A stretch of 64,000 bases of DNA from Catenovulum sp. 2E275 (lineage in GTDB: Bacteria > Pseudomonadota > Gammaproteobacteria > Enterobacterales > Alteromonadaceae), in the NCBI RefSeq assembly GCF_025515275.1, contig NZ_JAOPFU010000006.1, positions 62,001 through 126,000 on the forward strand, written 5' to 3'. A model generated the notes under the pieces. It had not been told where the DNA came from, ran no database searches, and worked only from the letters and a program-made list of their open reading frames with translations. Shown here piece by piece: positions 46,951 to 54,541 of this stretch. Positions within the stretch are counted from its first letter, which is position 1. Every line of letters begins with the position of its first letter. The position numbers were made by a program, and so were the translations under genes.

Positions 46951-47319
46951 ATGAGCGATAATCAACAAGCTTTAATCGACTTTGCTGAAGCAATTCGCGG
47001 CGATCAAAAAATGTGGGCATTAACAGCAGGTAATGATGAAGACTGGGTAGTTGTTGACTCACAATTTAACCCGGAAGATGAAGTATTTTTAGTTTGGGAT
47101 ACCCAAGAAGCAGCACAAGCAGCCTGCACCGAAGAGTGGGAAATTTATACACCAAGTGCAATTCCGGTACAGGAATATTTAGATTTTTGGGTTGAAGAAC
47201 TAGGCGCAGAAGGCGTGTTATTAGGCTTAAACTGGTTAGATGATCAAGAAAATATTGAAGTAAAAATGATAGATTTAGCCAAAGTATTATTAGATACAGG
47301 TGTTTATAAAGATCAATAA
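46951..47319 (+). CDS. DUF2750 domain protein
   Basis: This 122-residue acidic cytoplasmic protein belongs to the DUF2750 family. Markers are MWALTAGNDEDWVVVDS, VFLVWDTQEAAQAAC and the Trp/Glu-rich EYLDFWVEEL. Function is unknown. Its stop codon is immediately followed by the ATG of the DUF72 gene, so they share a transcript. A 21-bp palindrome lies in its upstream region. Confidence 0.85.
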   Translation: MSDNQQALIDFAEAIRGDQKMWALTAGNDEDWVVVDSQFNPEDEVFLVWDTQEAAQAACTEEWEIYTPSAIPVQEYLDFWVEELGAEGVLLGLNWLDDQENIEVKMIDLAKVLLDTGVYKDQ

Positions 47320-48210
47320 ATGTCTGCCAATGCATTAATCCAATTAGGGTGTCCACAATGGAGTCACCCTAATTGGCAAAACAGCTTTTTCACCGCCAAA
47401 CTAGCTCAAAATAAGCATTTATCTGAATACGCTCAGTTTTATACCAGTGTAGAAGGTAATACAACGTTTTATGCTCTGCCTTCAGCGCAAACCGTTTTAA
47501 ACTGGTCAAATCAGGTAACTGACGATTTTAAATTTTGTTTTAAGCTGCCCCAACTGGTTACCCATAAGCAAGGTTTGGCCGCCAGCCATACTGAAATAAA
47601 ACAGTTTTTTCAGTTATTTGAGCCTATGTTAAACAAGCAACAAATTGCCGCATTTCAGGTACAGCTTCCGCCTTATTTTTCAGCGCAGCATTTACCTGAG
47701 CTCACTCAGTTATTAGCAATTTATAGCCAGCAAGTGCCGCTTGCGGTGGAAGTTCGTCATCCCGACTTTTTTAATAAAGGTGAAGCAGAAAAGGCGCTTA
47801 ACCGTTTATTAATTGAGCATAATGTTGACCGCGTGATGATAGATACCCGACCTGTACATAGCCAGTCGCCCGATAACGCAGCGATTATTGATGCTCAACA
47901 AAAAAAGCCAAAAGTGCCAGTTCATGTAATTGCCACCGGCGCTAAACCTATTGTTCGTTTTATTGGACAAACTGATATTAATGCCAATATTGAGTTTATT
48001 AAACCTTGGTTAAAACACTTTAAGCTCTGGCTACAACAAGGCAAACAACCTTATTTATTTGTGCATACTGCGGATAATGCTCAGGTACATTCTTTAACTA
48101 AAGTTTGGTTGAATATGCTAACTGAAACATTAGGCTATTACCCATTTAAAAATAAACTGACCCCACAGGAGTTAGCTGAGCGAGCACAACCACAGGCTAA
48201 TTTGTTTTAA
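47320..48210 (+). CDS. DUF72 family protein (YecE-like)
   Basis: This 296-residue TIM-barrel-like protein of the DUF72/YecE family has GCPQWSHPNWQNSFF, YTSVEGNTTFYALPS, FCFKLPQLVTH, QVQLPPYFS and LAVEVRHPDFF. No enzymatic activity has been firmly assigned to the family. It directly abuts DUF2750 with no gap. The C-terminus, with the AERAQPQANLF tail, is normal. Confidence 0.88.
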   Translation: MSANALIQLGCPQWSHPNWQNSFFTAKLAQNKHLSEYAQFYTSVEGNTTFYALPSAQTVLNWSNQVTDDFKFCFKLPQLVTHKQGLAASHTEIKQFFQLFEPMLNKQQIAAFQVQLPPYFSAQHLPELTQLLAIYSQQVPLAVEVRHPDFFNKGEAEKALNRLLIEHNVDRVMIDTRPVHSQSPDNAAIIDAQQKKPKVPVHVIATGAKPIVRFIGQTDINANIEFIKPWLKHFKLWLQQGKQPYLFVHTADNAQVHSLTKVWLNMLTETLGYYPFKNKLTPQELAERAQPQANLF

Positions 48211-48259
48211 CAGCCAAAACCCGTACAATTAAATTTACTAAATCAAAAGAGTAACCATA

Positions 48260-48688
48260 ATGACAGATCAAACCAGCCAAACATTAGAGCAAACGCTGGA
48301 AACCGCATTTCAGCTTATCGAATCCGGCCAGCAGGATGAAGGAGATAAATTGATCCAGCAGGTCGCTAAAACGCATCCTGAACATTATTTAAGCTTATAT
48401 GGTTTAGGGCTTATTTCTGCTTTTATGGGTAAACACGAACAAGCCAAACAATATTTTGAACAATCCATAAAAATGGAGCCGGAATATGCCCTATCGCATT
48501 ATAATCTTGGCTTTTGTTACCAAAAATTAAATCAAACCGATTTAATGATTAAACACTTTTATTTAGCCCTAGAGTCAGCAACAGACGAAGAGTTAGAGTT
48601 ATTAACTCATGTTGAAGCGGCAATGCAGGAATTTAAAGAGAATTTACCGGCAGGCATAACACTGGAAAGTTTTATTGCGCAAATATAG
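48260..48688 (+). CDS. Tetratricopeptide repeat protein
   Basis: This 142-residue soluble protein has two or three TPR units: LETAFQLIESGQQDEGDKLI, then YGLGLISAFMGKHEQAKQYF and YNLGFCYQKLNQTDLMIKHF. It ends with a short helical tail. TPRs mediate protein contacts, so this is probably an adaptor with an unknown partner. It lies 49 bp after DUF72 in the same direction and may be the third gene of that transcript. Confidence 0.75.
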   Translation: MTDQTSQTLEQTLETAFQLIESGQQDEGDKLIQQVAKTHPEHYLSLYGLGLISAFMGKHEQAKQYFEQSIKMEPEYALSHYNLGFCYQKLNQTDLMIKHFYLALESATDEELELLTHVEAAMQEFKENLPAGITLESFIAQI

Positions 48689-48704
48689 CTTTTATAACAG
48701 GAAA

Positions 48705-48734
48705 TAAAAAAGCCTGCCAAGGGGGTTGGCAGGC
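48705..48734 (-). terminator. Rho-independent terminator of the mlaC-like gene
   Basis: GCCTGCCAA (48712-48720) and TTGGCAGGC (48726-48734) form a perfect 9-bp stem around GGGGG. On the minus strand it runs into TTTTTTATTT, so it ends the mlaC-like transcript. The plus strand lacks a T-run. Confidence 0.85.
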
Positions 48735-48803
48735 AAGGCAGGGTCTTGGGACACCTAATATAGAACTTTTACTAAAACAACAAGTTATGTATAAGCAGAT
48801 TGG

Positions 48804-49409
48804 TTAAGAGTTATTTAGCTCTTCAATCACTTTAGTTAAACCAACATCTGAGATACGGCGAACAATTTCTTTTTGTTTTGCACTTAATAAAGAAATCCCT
48901 TCGGCAACCATATCATATACTTTCCATTCGCCATCTTGATTTTGGCGCAGCTTAAACTGTAAATCGATTTCAGGCGCGCTTGGGTCTAAAATTTTAGCTT
49001 TAACCGTGGCATATTTACCGTCAATTTGCTGAGCGGCCTGATCAAATACCACTTTTTGCCCTTTATAAGCCATTAAAGCATTGGCATAAGTGCTACTTAA
49101 ATTTTCTTCAACCGCAGCAACAAAAGCTGTAATTTCAGTTTTATTAATCTCACGAATATGTTTGCCCAATAATTTAAATGAGACAAAATTCATATCGACA
49201 TAAGGGAATAAATCCGATTTAACAATCGCTTTTAGCTCAGCTCGTTTTTGCACTTTGTCGGTTGAATCCAGCTCTGCAATTTGTGCAAATAGCTGCTGAC
49301 CAACCGTGCTTAACAATTCATTTGGAGATTGTTGGGCAAAACTAAAAGATGAAAACATTAATGTGAAAATTAATGAGGCGCTAGTGAAGAATCTTTTAAT
49401 CAATTGCAT
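48804..49409 (-). CDS. MlaC-like phospholipid-binding ABC accessory protein
   Basis: This 201-residue secreted protein (signal peptide ending near SFAQQ) belongs to the MlaC/Ttg2D family. Markers are DLFPYVDMNFVSFKLLGKHI, VEENLSSTYANALMAYKGQ, VKAKILDP and KVYDMVAEGISLL. MlaC ferries phospholipids between MlaA in the outer membrane and the MlaFEDB inner-membrane complex. Here none of the other mla genes is adjacent, so it is either a solitary paralogue or the mla operon is split. It is divergent from a LysR gene. Confidence 0.85.
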   Translation of the reverse strand: MQLIKRFFTSASLIFTLMFSSFSFAQQSPNELLSTVGQQLFAQIAELDSTDKVQKRAELKAIVKSDLFPYVDMNFVSFKLLGKHIREINKTEITAFVAAVEENLSSTYANALMAYKGQKVVFDQAAQQIDGKYATVKAKILDPSAPEIDLQFKLRQNQDGEWKVYDMVAEGISLLSAKQKEIVRRISDVGLTKVIEELNNS

Positions 49410-49553
49410 TCTACCTAATAACTAATCAATAAAATTGATTATACGCGATTTATAGATGTTGATTTACCCATTAAATAGCAATTGATTAATGCCAAATAGG
49501 CAACAATAAACTATAATTATGCCCTTGAAATATTTTTGTAATAGTGTGCACGT

Positions 49554-50510
49554 ATGGATTTAACCAGCAGATTACTGATTTTTTTAGAAGTGGTAGAGTT
49601 AGGCTCGTTTGCGAAAGTTGCTGAGCGGCGTAATATTGATCGCTCTGTGGTGTCAAAACAAGTCAATAAGCTTGAACAAAGTTTAGGGGTCAGGTTATTA
49701 AACCGTTCCACCCGCTCTTTTTCGCTAACAGCTGCCGGTGCAGAAATGGTTAAAAAAGCACAGGAAATGCGATTTATTTTAAGTGAAACCGAACAAATTG
49801 CTGAAAACTTTCATACAGAGCCTAAAGGATTATTACGGCTAACTAGCTCTTCTATTTTAGGAAAGCGTTATATTCAGCCTGTTATTAACGAATTTCAAAA
49901 AGCTTACCCGGAAGTAGACATAGAATTAAGACTTGAAGACCGACTAGTTGATATTATCAGCGAAGGTTACGATTTAGCTTTTCGAGTGGGCCCGCAAAAA
50001 GATTCTAATTTGATTTCAAGGCCGCTCGCACCTATCCGTATTTTAATTGCCGCCTCACCTGAGTTTATAAAAACCTATGGCGAGCCAGCTACTATGCAAG
50101 ATTTAGCCAAACTACCGGCAGCAACTTACGCTGGCGAAACTAAACGCATGGTTGAAATGCCATATATTACTGACAAAGGTGAAGAAACCAGTATTAATAT
50201 GCGCTGTGTTTTTCAGGCAAACGATGGCGAATTAATTTTATCAAAAGCATTATCTGGCACTGCTTATGCGCCGGTTCCGGCATTTGTGATTGATCAAGAA
50301 GTATTAAAAGGTGAATTAGTCCCTATTATGCAGCATGTGAAATTACCGGATTATTATTCAATTAACGCTGTTTACCCGCACCGTGGTTTACCTGTGCGTT
50401 CGCAACTATTTTTAGATGCAGTAATGGATTATATTGGCCGTGATAAACCTGTGTGGGAAAAGAATATTCCTAATTTTGATAAAATGTATGGTTATTCTAG
50501 GGTCTGTTGA
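49554..50510 (+). CDS. LysR family transcriptional regulator with repeat-derived C-terminus
   Basis: This 318-residue protein has an N-terminal winged helix (about residues 1-60, GSFAKVAERRNIDRSVVSKQ) and a LysR substrate-binding domain (about 90-295) like the CrgA/AaeR-type group (AFRVGPQKDSNLISRPLAPI). It ends beyond the normal domain with IPNFDKMYGYSRVC. The last codons and the TGA stop lie inside the repeat element that starts at 50498, so insertion has replaced the native C-terminus by a few residues. The effector domain is complete, so the protein is probably functional. It is divergent from the mlaC-like gene. Confidence 0.88.
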   Translation: MDLTSRLLIFLEVVELGSFAKVAERRNIDRSVVSKQVNKLEQSLGVRLLNRSTRSFSLTAAGAEMVKKAQEMRFILSETEQIAENFHTEPKGLLRLTSSSILGKRYIQPVINEFQKAYPEVDIELRLEDRLVDIISEGYDLAFRVGPQKDSNLISRPLAPIRILIAASPEFIKTYGEPATMQDLAKLPAATYAGETKRMVEMPYITDKGEETSINMRCVFQANDGELILSKALSGTAYAPVPAFVIDQEVLKGELVPIMQHVKLPDYYSINAVYPHRGLPVRSQLFLDAVMDYIGRDKPVWEKNIPNFDKMYGYSRVC

Positions 50511-50815
50511 CGTTTGATGTACAAATTTTGTTCTAACTAAATGCTTTTTAATCGAGGCGCAGCGTTGAAGGCCTAATGGGTTAAGTCAAAATGCTGCAAC
50601 AAAGAGTAAAAAGCATTTAGGACGAACCCAAAGGGCAGCGTTTGTTTGGCATTTCTTCTGCGTTGCCCCACATGGATGTGGGGTAAGGTGACTTTGCAGG
50701 AGCACAAAGTCTTTATAGCTCATTTATGTAGCTTACTACACGTCAATCGCTATGCCTTGGATAAATACCAAACAAAACTGCTGCAAAATTGTACCCAAAA
50801 GATCAACAGACCCTA
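50498..50815. mobile_element. MITE-like inverted-repeat element, copy 3, enlarged
   Basis: A body of about 314 bp is bounded by TA at 50498-50499 and 50814-50815. It has perfect terminal inverted repeats, GGGTCTGTTGA at 50500-50510 and TCAACAGACCC at 50803-50813. Its first 100 bp and last 27 bp match the copy at 1013-1143. Compared with that copy, a T in the left terminus is matched by an A in the right, so both ends changed together. It holds a 187-bp insert (50600-50786) and encodes the end of the LysR gene. Confidence 0.75.
50600..50786. repeat. Structured 187-bp insert inside repeat copy 3
   Basis: The insert is bracketed by direct repeats TGCTGCAA (50592-50599 and 50779-50786). It begins with an inverted copy (50607-50627) of part of the element's left arm (50530-50550). 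A wide inverted pair follows (50635-50654 with 50763-50784, core TTTGTTTGG/CCAAACAAA). Two hairpins lie within: CCCCACAT/ATGTGGGG at 50666-50683 and GACTTTG/CAAAGTC at 50690-50711. It has no coding frame and may be a nested element or a structured RNA. Confidence 0.55.
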
Positions 50816-50851
50816 GTTAAAATAGTTATTTAAAGTTGAGTTTTCAATTAC

Positions 50852-50886
50852 AAAAAAAGCAGCAAATTTTCACTTGCTGCTTTTTA
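50852..50886. terminator. Bidirectional terminator upstream of repeat, after phosphatase gene
   Basis: GCAGCAA (50859-50865) and TTGCTGC (50874-50880) are flanked by an A-run on the left and TTTTT on the right. It can end both the LysR transcript and the minus-strand phosphatase transcript, whose stop is at 50931. Confidence 0.8.
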
Positions 50887-50930
50887 TTACTTGCACTTTT
50901 TTGGTTACATTAAACCTGAATCAGGGTTAA

Positions 50931-51830
50931 TTATTCCAAAAAATTCGCTCTTAGCTGGGCAATTTGAGCATCTGTTACATTGAGTTCTTGCTTAATGTAA
51001 TTTTCAACTGAGCCAGCTTCACTTTCCATTTTGGCAAATGCTGCGCGAATATAACTAGGACGCGCACCAGATAATGCTTCTAACGCTGGTTTAGGTAAGC
51101 GGGCAAAAGCGGCATACATAGGATCTTTTTTCTGTTCTTCTGTCATACCGTGGATTAAATCCATCTTTAAAACAGATTCAGTTAATACATAATCCTGTTC
51201 GATAGTTGCTCTGTCTACCCCTAAAGCAGTTAAGATTAACGCAGCAGCAATACCGGTTCTGTCTTTACCTGCGGTACAGTGAAACAATAAAGGTTCATCT
51301 GATTTAACTAACTGTGCAAACATCGCTTGATAATGCGGCTTTTGTGAATCCAGTATGCCCGGATACATATTCGCCATTACATTTTCCATATCTTGCGCTG
51401 TGACTTCGCCTTTTTTAAATAACTCAGCAAATGCTTTGGTATCTACATCTAAGTTGTAGTCCCATGCCATTTGATTGACCGGACCAGCCTGCCAATTAGT
51501 CACTTCTTTTTGTCTTTCGTGTGTTGCTCTAAAATCAACAATTGTCGCAATCTCTAAACCTTTCAGCTTTTGATAGTCCGCATCTGTTAATTGATGTAAA
51601 GCACCTGAGCGATAAATTTTACCCCATTTTACGGTGTGACCATCTGTAGTTTGATAACCCCCTAAATCGCGGAAGTTACGACCACCTTTTAATGCTAATA
51701 CGCGGGTAAACTCTGACGGCTGACTTTTTTGAACTTGCTCTGCTTGCGCGACTTCAGTAGTTGAACAAGCTGATAATGTGCCTAAAGATAATGCCGTACC
51801 TAAAACCATAACTGTATATTTTAATTTCAC
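50931..51830 (-). CDS. Tyrosine-phosphatase-family lipoprotein
   Basis: This 299-residue protein has a lipoprotein signal (lipobox LSAC, Cys22) and a CX5R phosphatase domain. The P-loop is HCTAGKDRTG, with catalytic Cys185 and Arg191, and the N-terminal substrate segment is GGRNFRDLGGYQT. This is the Y_phosphatase3/Listeria LipA-like group, whose members act on phosphotyrosine or phosphoinositides. It would face the periplasm or cell surface. It starts 16 bp after the TonB receptor gene, so the two form an operon, which suggests that it dephosphorylates a ligand brought in by, or offered to, that receptor. Confidence 0.88.
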   Translation of the reverse strand: MKLKYTVMVLGTALSLGTLSACSTTEVAQAEQVQKSQPSEFTRVLALKGGRNFRDLGGYQTTDGHTVKWGKIYRSGALHQLTDADYQKLKGLEIATIVDFRATHERQKEVTNWQAGPVNQMAWDYNLDVDTKAFAELFKKGEVTAQDMENVMANMYPGILDSQKPHYQAMFAQLVKSDEPLLFHCTAGKDRTGIAAALILTALGVDRATIEQDYVLTESVLKMDLIHGMTEEQKKDPMYAAFARLPKPALEALSGARPSYIRAAFAKMESEAGSVENYIKQELNVTDAQIAQLRANFLE

Positions 51831-51846
51831 TTTTTATTCCTTAACC

Positions 51847-54381
51847 TTAGTAATTTACGCGTACGCCAACTAAATAACGTTTGCCGTATCTTTCTGCTTG
51901 ATTTGGTGTACGTAAAGTACCTACGTATCGCACATCCGTTTCATCGGTTAAGTTATTAATATTTGCGTATAAAGAAACTCGGCCATCAAACCAATGTAGA
52001 GGTAAATCGTAACTTGCTGATAAGTCTACACGTTTTTGAGCATCCCAATATTCGCCCATAGAGTCATTTTCGGTTGTTGATAACCAAGCGTCACGGTGTT
52101 GGTAATTCAAACGAATAGATAATGAATCATTTTCATAAAATGCAGAAGCATTAAAAATTGAATCTGAGGTACCCGGCAATGAGAACTTATTGCCCGTTAA
52201 TGTTTCAAATTCGCTATCGAGGAAAGTTGCATTGGCACTAAAACCAAAACCATCAAACCAACCGGTAGCAAAGTCAGAAAGTTGCACAATAGCGTTTAAT
52301 TCAATACCACTTAATTTACCATTGTCACCATTAACATAACCTGTGTATTCCCACTGTTCGCCCTCTGCACCCGGTAAGTAGTTACCACCATCAACAAAAG
52401 ATGAATCAGCATAAATCACATTATCGATACTGCGAGTAAATGCGCCGGCAGAGAATAAGCTAGCATCACCAGCATACCATTCTAAAGCTATATCACCGCC
52501 CCAAGCTTCTTCTGCTTCTAAAGCTGGGTTACCACCTTGAACTGTTACCGGAGTATTAGTTAAATCATAAGTTGCTGAACCACGCCACTCATTGTAAGTA
52601 GGGCGACTAATTGCAGAAGTTAAAGACATTCTTAATTTAACGTCTTCTTCCAGATTAATATTTAAATGTGCGCTTGGTAACCAGTGAATCACATCATCGC
52701 TAAAGCTGGCTTCTGAGCCTTGGCTGGTGTAATCCGTTTGTTCAGCTCGTAAGCCAACAATCCAGTTACCCCAAGTTTGTTCGGTGGTTAACATTGCATA
52801 ACCAGTCGTAATTTTTTCTTCAATCACAATTTTTTGGTCGTCTGATGGTGTTACGGATAATTCACCAGATGCAGCTTCCCAGTCTTTACGTAACTGTGCA
52901 TTATTATAATAAGCACCACCAATTGAGTTAGTAAAATCAGTTTCCCAACCAGAATTAGTTAAATATTCTTTAATGTTGATACTTTCTGGAAATGAACCAT
53001 AACCAGCACTTGCACCAAAACCCTCAGCTTCTTTATCATTCATACTAAAACCAAGGTTTACATAAGAAGATAAGCCAAATAAATTCATATTTCGTTCAGC
53101 ATCAATTTTGATTTGATCTGACGTAATATCTAATTTTGATTGATAAATCAAAGCCATGTTAACTGCATAGTTATCTACATCACCAATTGTTATAGCTTGG
53201 TCTGTGCCCATTTGCGTGAGTGATACTTTAGGGTCATAGATATTGGTTAGATCATAACTCGCGCTAGCCATACCAGCTCTGCTCATTGGCATAGGCAATA
53301 GCATGTCATTTTCGGTTTTAGTATGGTTAATACGAGCCTCAACAAACCAGTCGCCTAATTGTAAATCGCTACCTAAGGTTGTTGTAAAAGTTGAGTTTTC
53401 GTACGTACCATCCTGCAACATTCGGTTGATCATCACTAAACTTTGGCTGCCGGTTTCACCTAAACCTTGTTCCATTTGCATCGCTTCAGCGCCACTTGCG
53501 AAATCAATTGTGTATTGGTTACGCTGCTCATGATCCTGAAATTTTGTCTTTAATGTGCTGATAAAAAAGCGATCTGCAGCAGACCCCGGGCGATATTCAA
53601 TTCGGCCGCCTACAGCTTGGTCTTCACGTTTAACTTTATAACTTCTAAAATCGAGTGAGTTAACTTGTAATTGATCATCTACAATCTCTAAGTCATATTC
53701 ACGGTTATCTGTGGTTTGTTCACGACTATTACTTGAACCAAATAAAGTAAAGCCCCATTCATCATTTGACCATGAAGTTCTTAAGCCATATTTAGAAATA
53801 TCGCCACCACCCAGTTGCTGTTCACCTTTACCTATATCAGCAGATACAGAAAAACCAGCAGTATCAAATGGGTTGAAAGTATTAATATTGATATAACCAG
53901 AAATACTTTCACCTGGCATTTTAGCGGTTACAGCTTTGTTGGCTTCAATACGGCTGGTGACAACAGATGGAAAACTATCAAATCTTGGAATACGGCCATT
54001 CTCGGCACCTGGAATAATAATACCGTCAATTGCAATACTGGTATAACGGAAAGGTGCGCCACGGAAGTTAATATAACGCGCTTGCCCTTGGTCACGCTCA
54101 ATCGCTAGACCCGGTACACGACCTAGTGAATCAGCTAAGTTTTGATCAGGGAAACGACCAATTGTATCTGCTGCTACCACATCAACAAAGTTATTTGAGT
54201 ATTTTTTAGCATCAATAGCCGCTTTTTGACTATCACGAATTGGCGATGCAACGGCAATAACTTCTTCCATCATGACTGCTTCTTCAGCTTCTGAATTATT
54301 AGTTTCAGCAGCAATACTGGTATAAGGGATTGCGGATAAACCTAACAATACAGCCAGTGTCGTTTTTTTATAAATGTGCAT
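51847..54381 (-). CDS. TonB-dependent outer-membrane receptor
   Basis: This 844-residue receptor has a signal peptide (ending near SIAAE) and a plug domain (about 45-170: VVAADTIGRFPDQNLADSLG, RGAPFRYTSIAIDG). A 22-strand barrel follows, ending in YGKRYLVGVRVNY with a C-terminal aromatic residue. The FPDQNLADSL plug belongs to the TIGR01782-type group often linked with carbohydrate or organic-ligand uptake rather than siderophores. The ligand is unknown. It is followed by the phosphatase lipoprotein and preceded by a putative sensor pair, all on the same strand. Confidence 0.92.
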   Translation of the reverse strand: MHIYKKTTLAVLLGLSAIPYTSIAAETNNSEAEEAVMMEEVIAVASPIRDSQKAAIDAKKYSNNFVDVVAADTIGRFPDQNLADSLGRVPGLAIERDQGQARYINFRGAPFRYTSIAIDGIIIPGAENGRIPRFDSFPSVVTSRIEANKAVTAKMPGESISGYININTFNPFDTAGFSVSADIGKGEQQLGGGDISKYGLRTSWSNDEWGFTLFGSSNSREQTTDNREYDLEIVDDQLQVNSLDFRSYKVKREDQAVGGRIEYRPGSAADRFFISTLKTKFQDHEQRNQYTIDFASGAEAMQMEQGLGETGSQSLVMINRMLQDGTYENSTFTTTLGSDLQLGDWFVEARINHTKTENDMLLPMPMSRAGMASASYDLTNIYDPKVSLTQMGTDQAITIGDVDNYAVNMALIYQSKLDITSDQIKIDAERNMNLFGLSSYVNLGFSMNDKEAEGFGASAGYGSFPESINIKEYLTNSGWETDFTNSIGGAYYNNAQLRKDWEAASGELSVTPSDDQKIVIEEKITTGYAMLTTEQTWGNWIVGLRAEQTDYTSQGSEASFSDDVIHWLPSAHLNINLEEDVKLRMSLTSAISRPTYNEWRGSATYDLTNTPVTVQGGNPALEAEEAWGGDIALEWYAGDASLFSAGAFTRSIDNVIYADSSFVDGGNYLPGAEGEQWEYTGYVNGDNGKLSGIELNAIVQLSDFATGWFDGFGFSANATFLDSEFETLTGNKFSLPGTSDSIFNASAFYENDSLSIRLNYQHRDAWLSTTENDSMGEYWDAQKRVDLSASYDLPLHWFDGRVSLYANINNLTDETDVRYVGTLRTPNQAERYGKRYLVGVRVNY

Positions 54382-54483
54382 ATTTGTACTCCGTAAAATA
54401 TCTATAATTTGTTATAAAAAATTGCGTGTATCTGAACTTGTTGGGGCGCATTTTGAGCGGAGTGAGTGACACTTTGGTGACAA

Positions 54484-54511
54484 AGATATCTATTAAATTA
54501 ATTAGATATCT
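54484..54511. promoter_or_regulatory. Inverted repeat upstream of the TonB receptor gene
   Basis: AGATATCTA (54484-54492) and TAGATATCT (54503-54511) form a perfect 9-bp inverted repeat with an AT-rich 10-base spacer, about 100 bp upstream of the receptor start. It is a candidate operator for the neighbouring winged-helix protein; a weak terminator of the gene ending at 54542 is the alternative. Confidence 0.4.
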
Positions 54512-54541
54512 CTAAATTTATTTACATTTAAAATCATAAAG

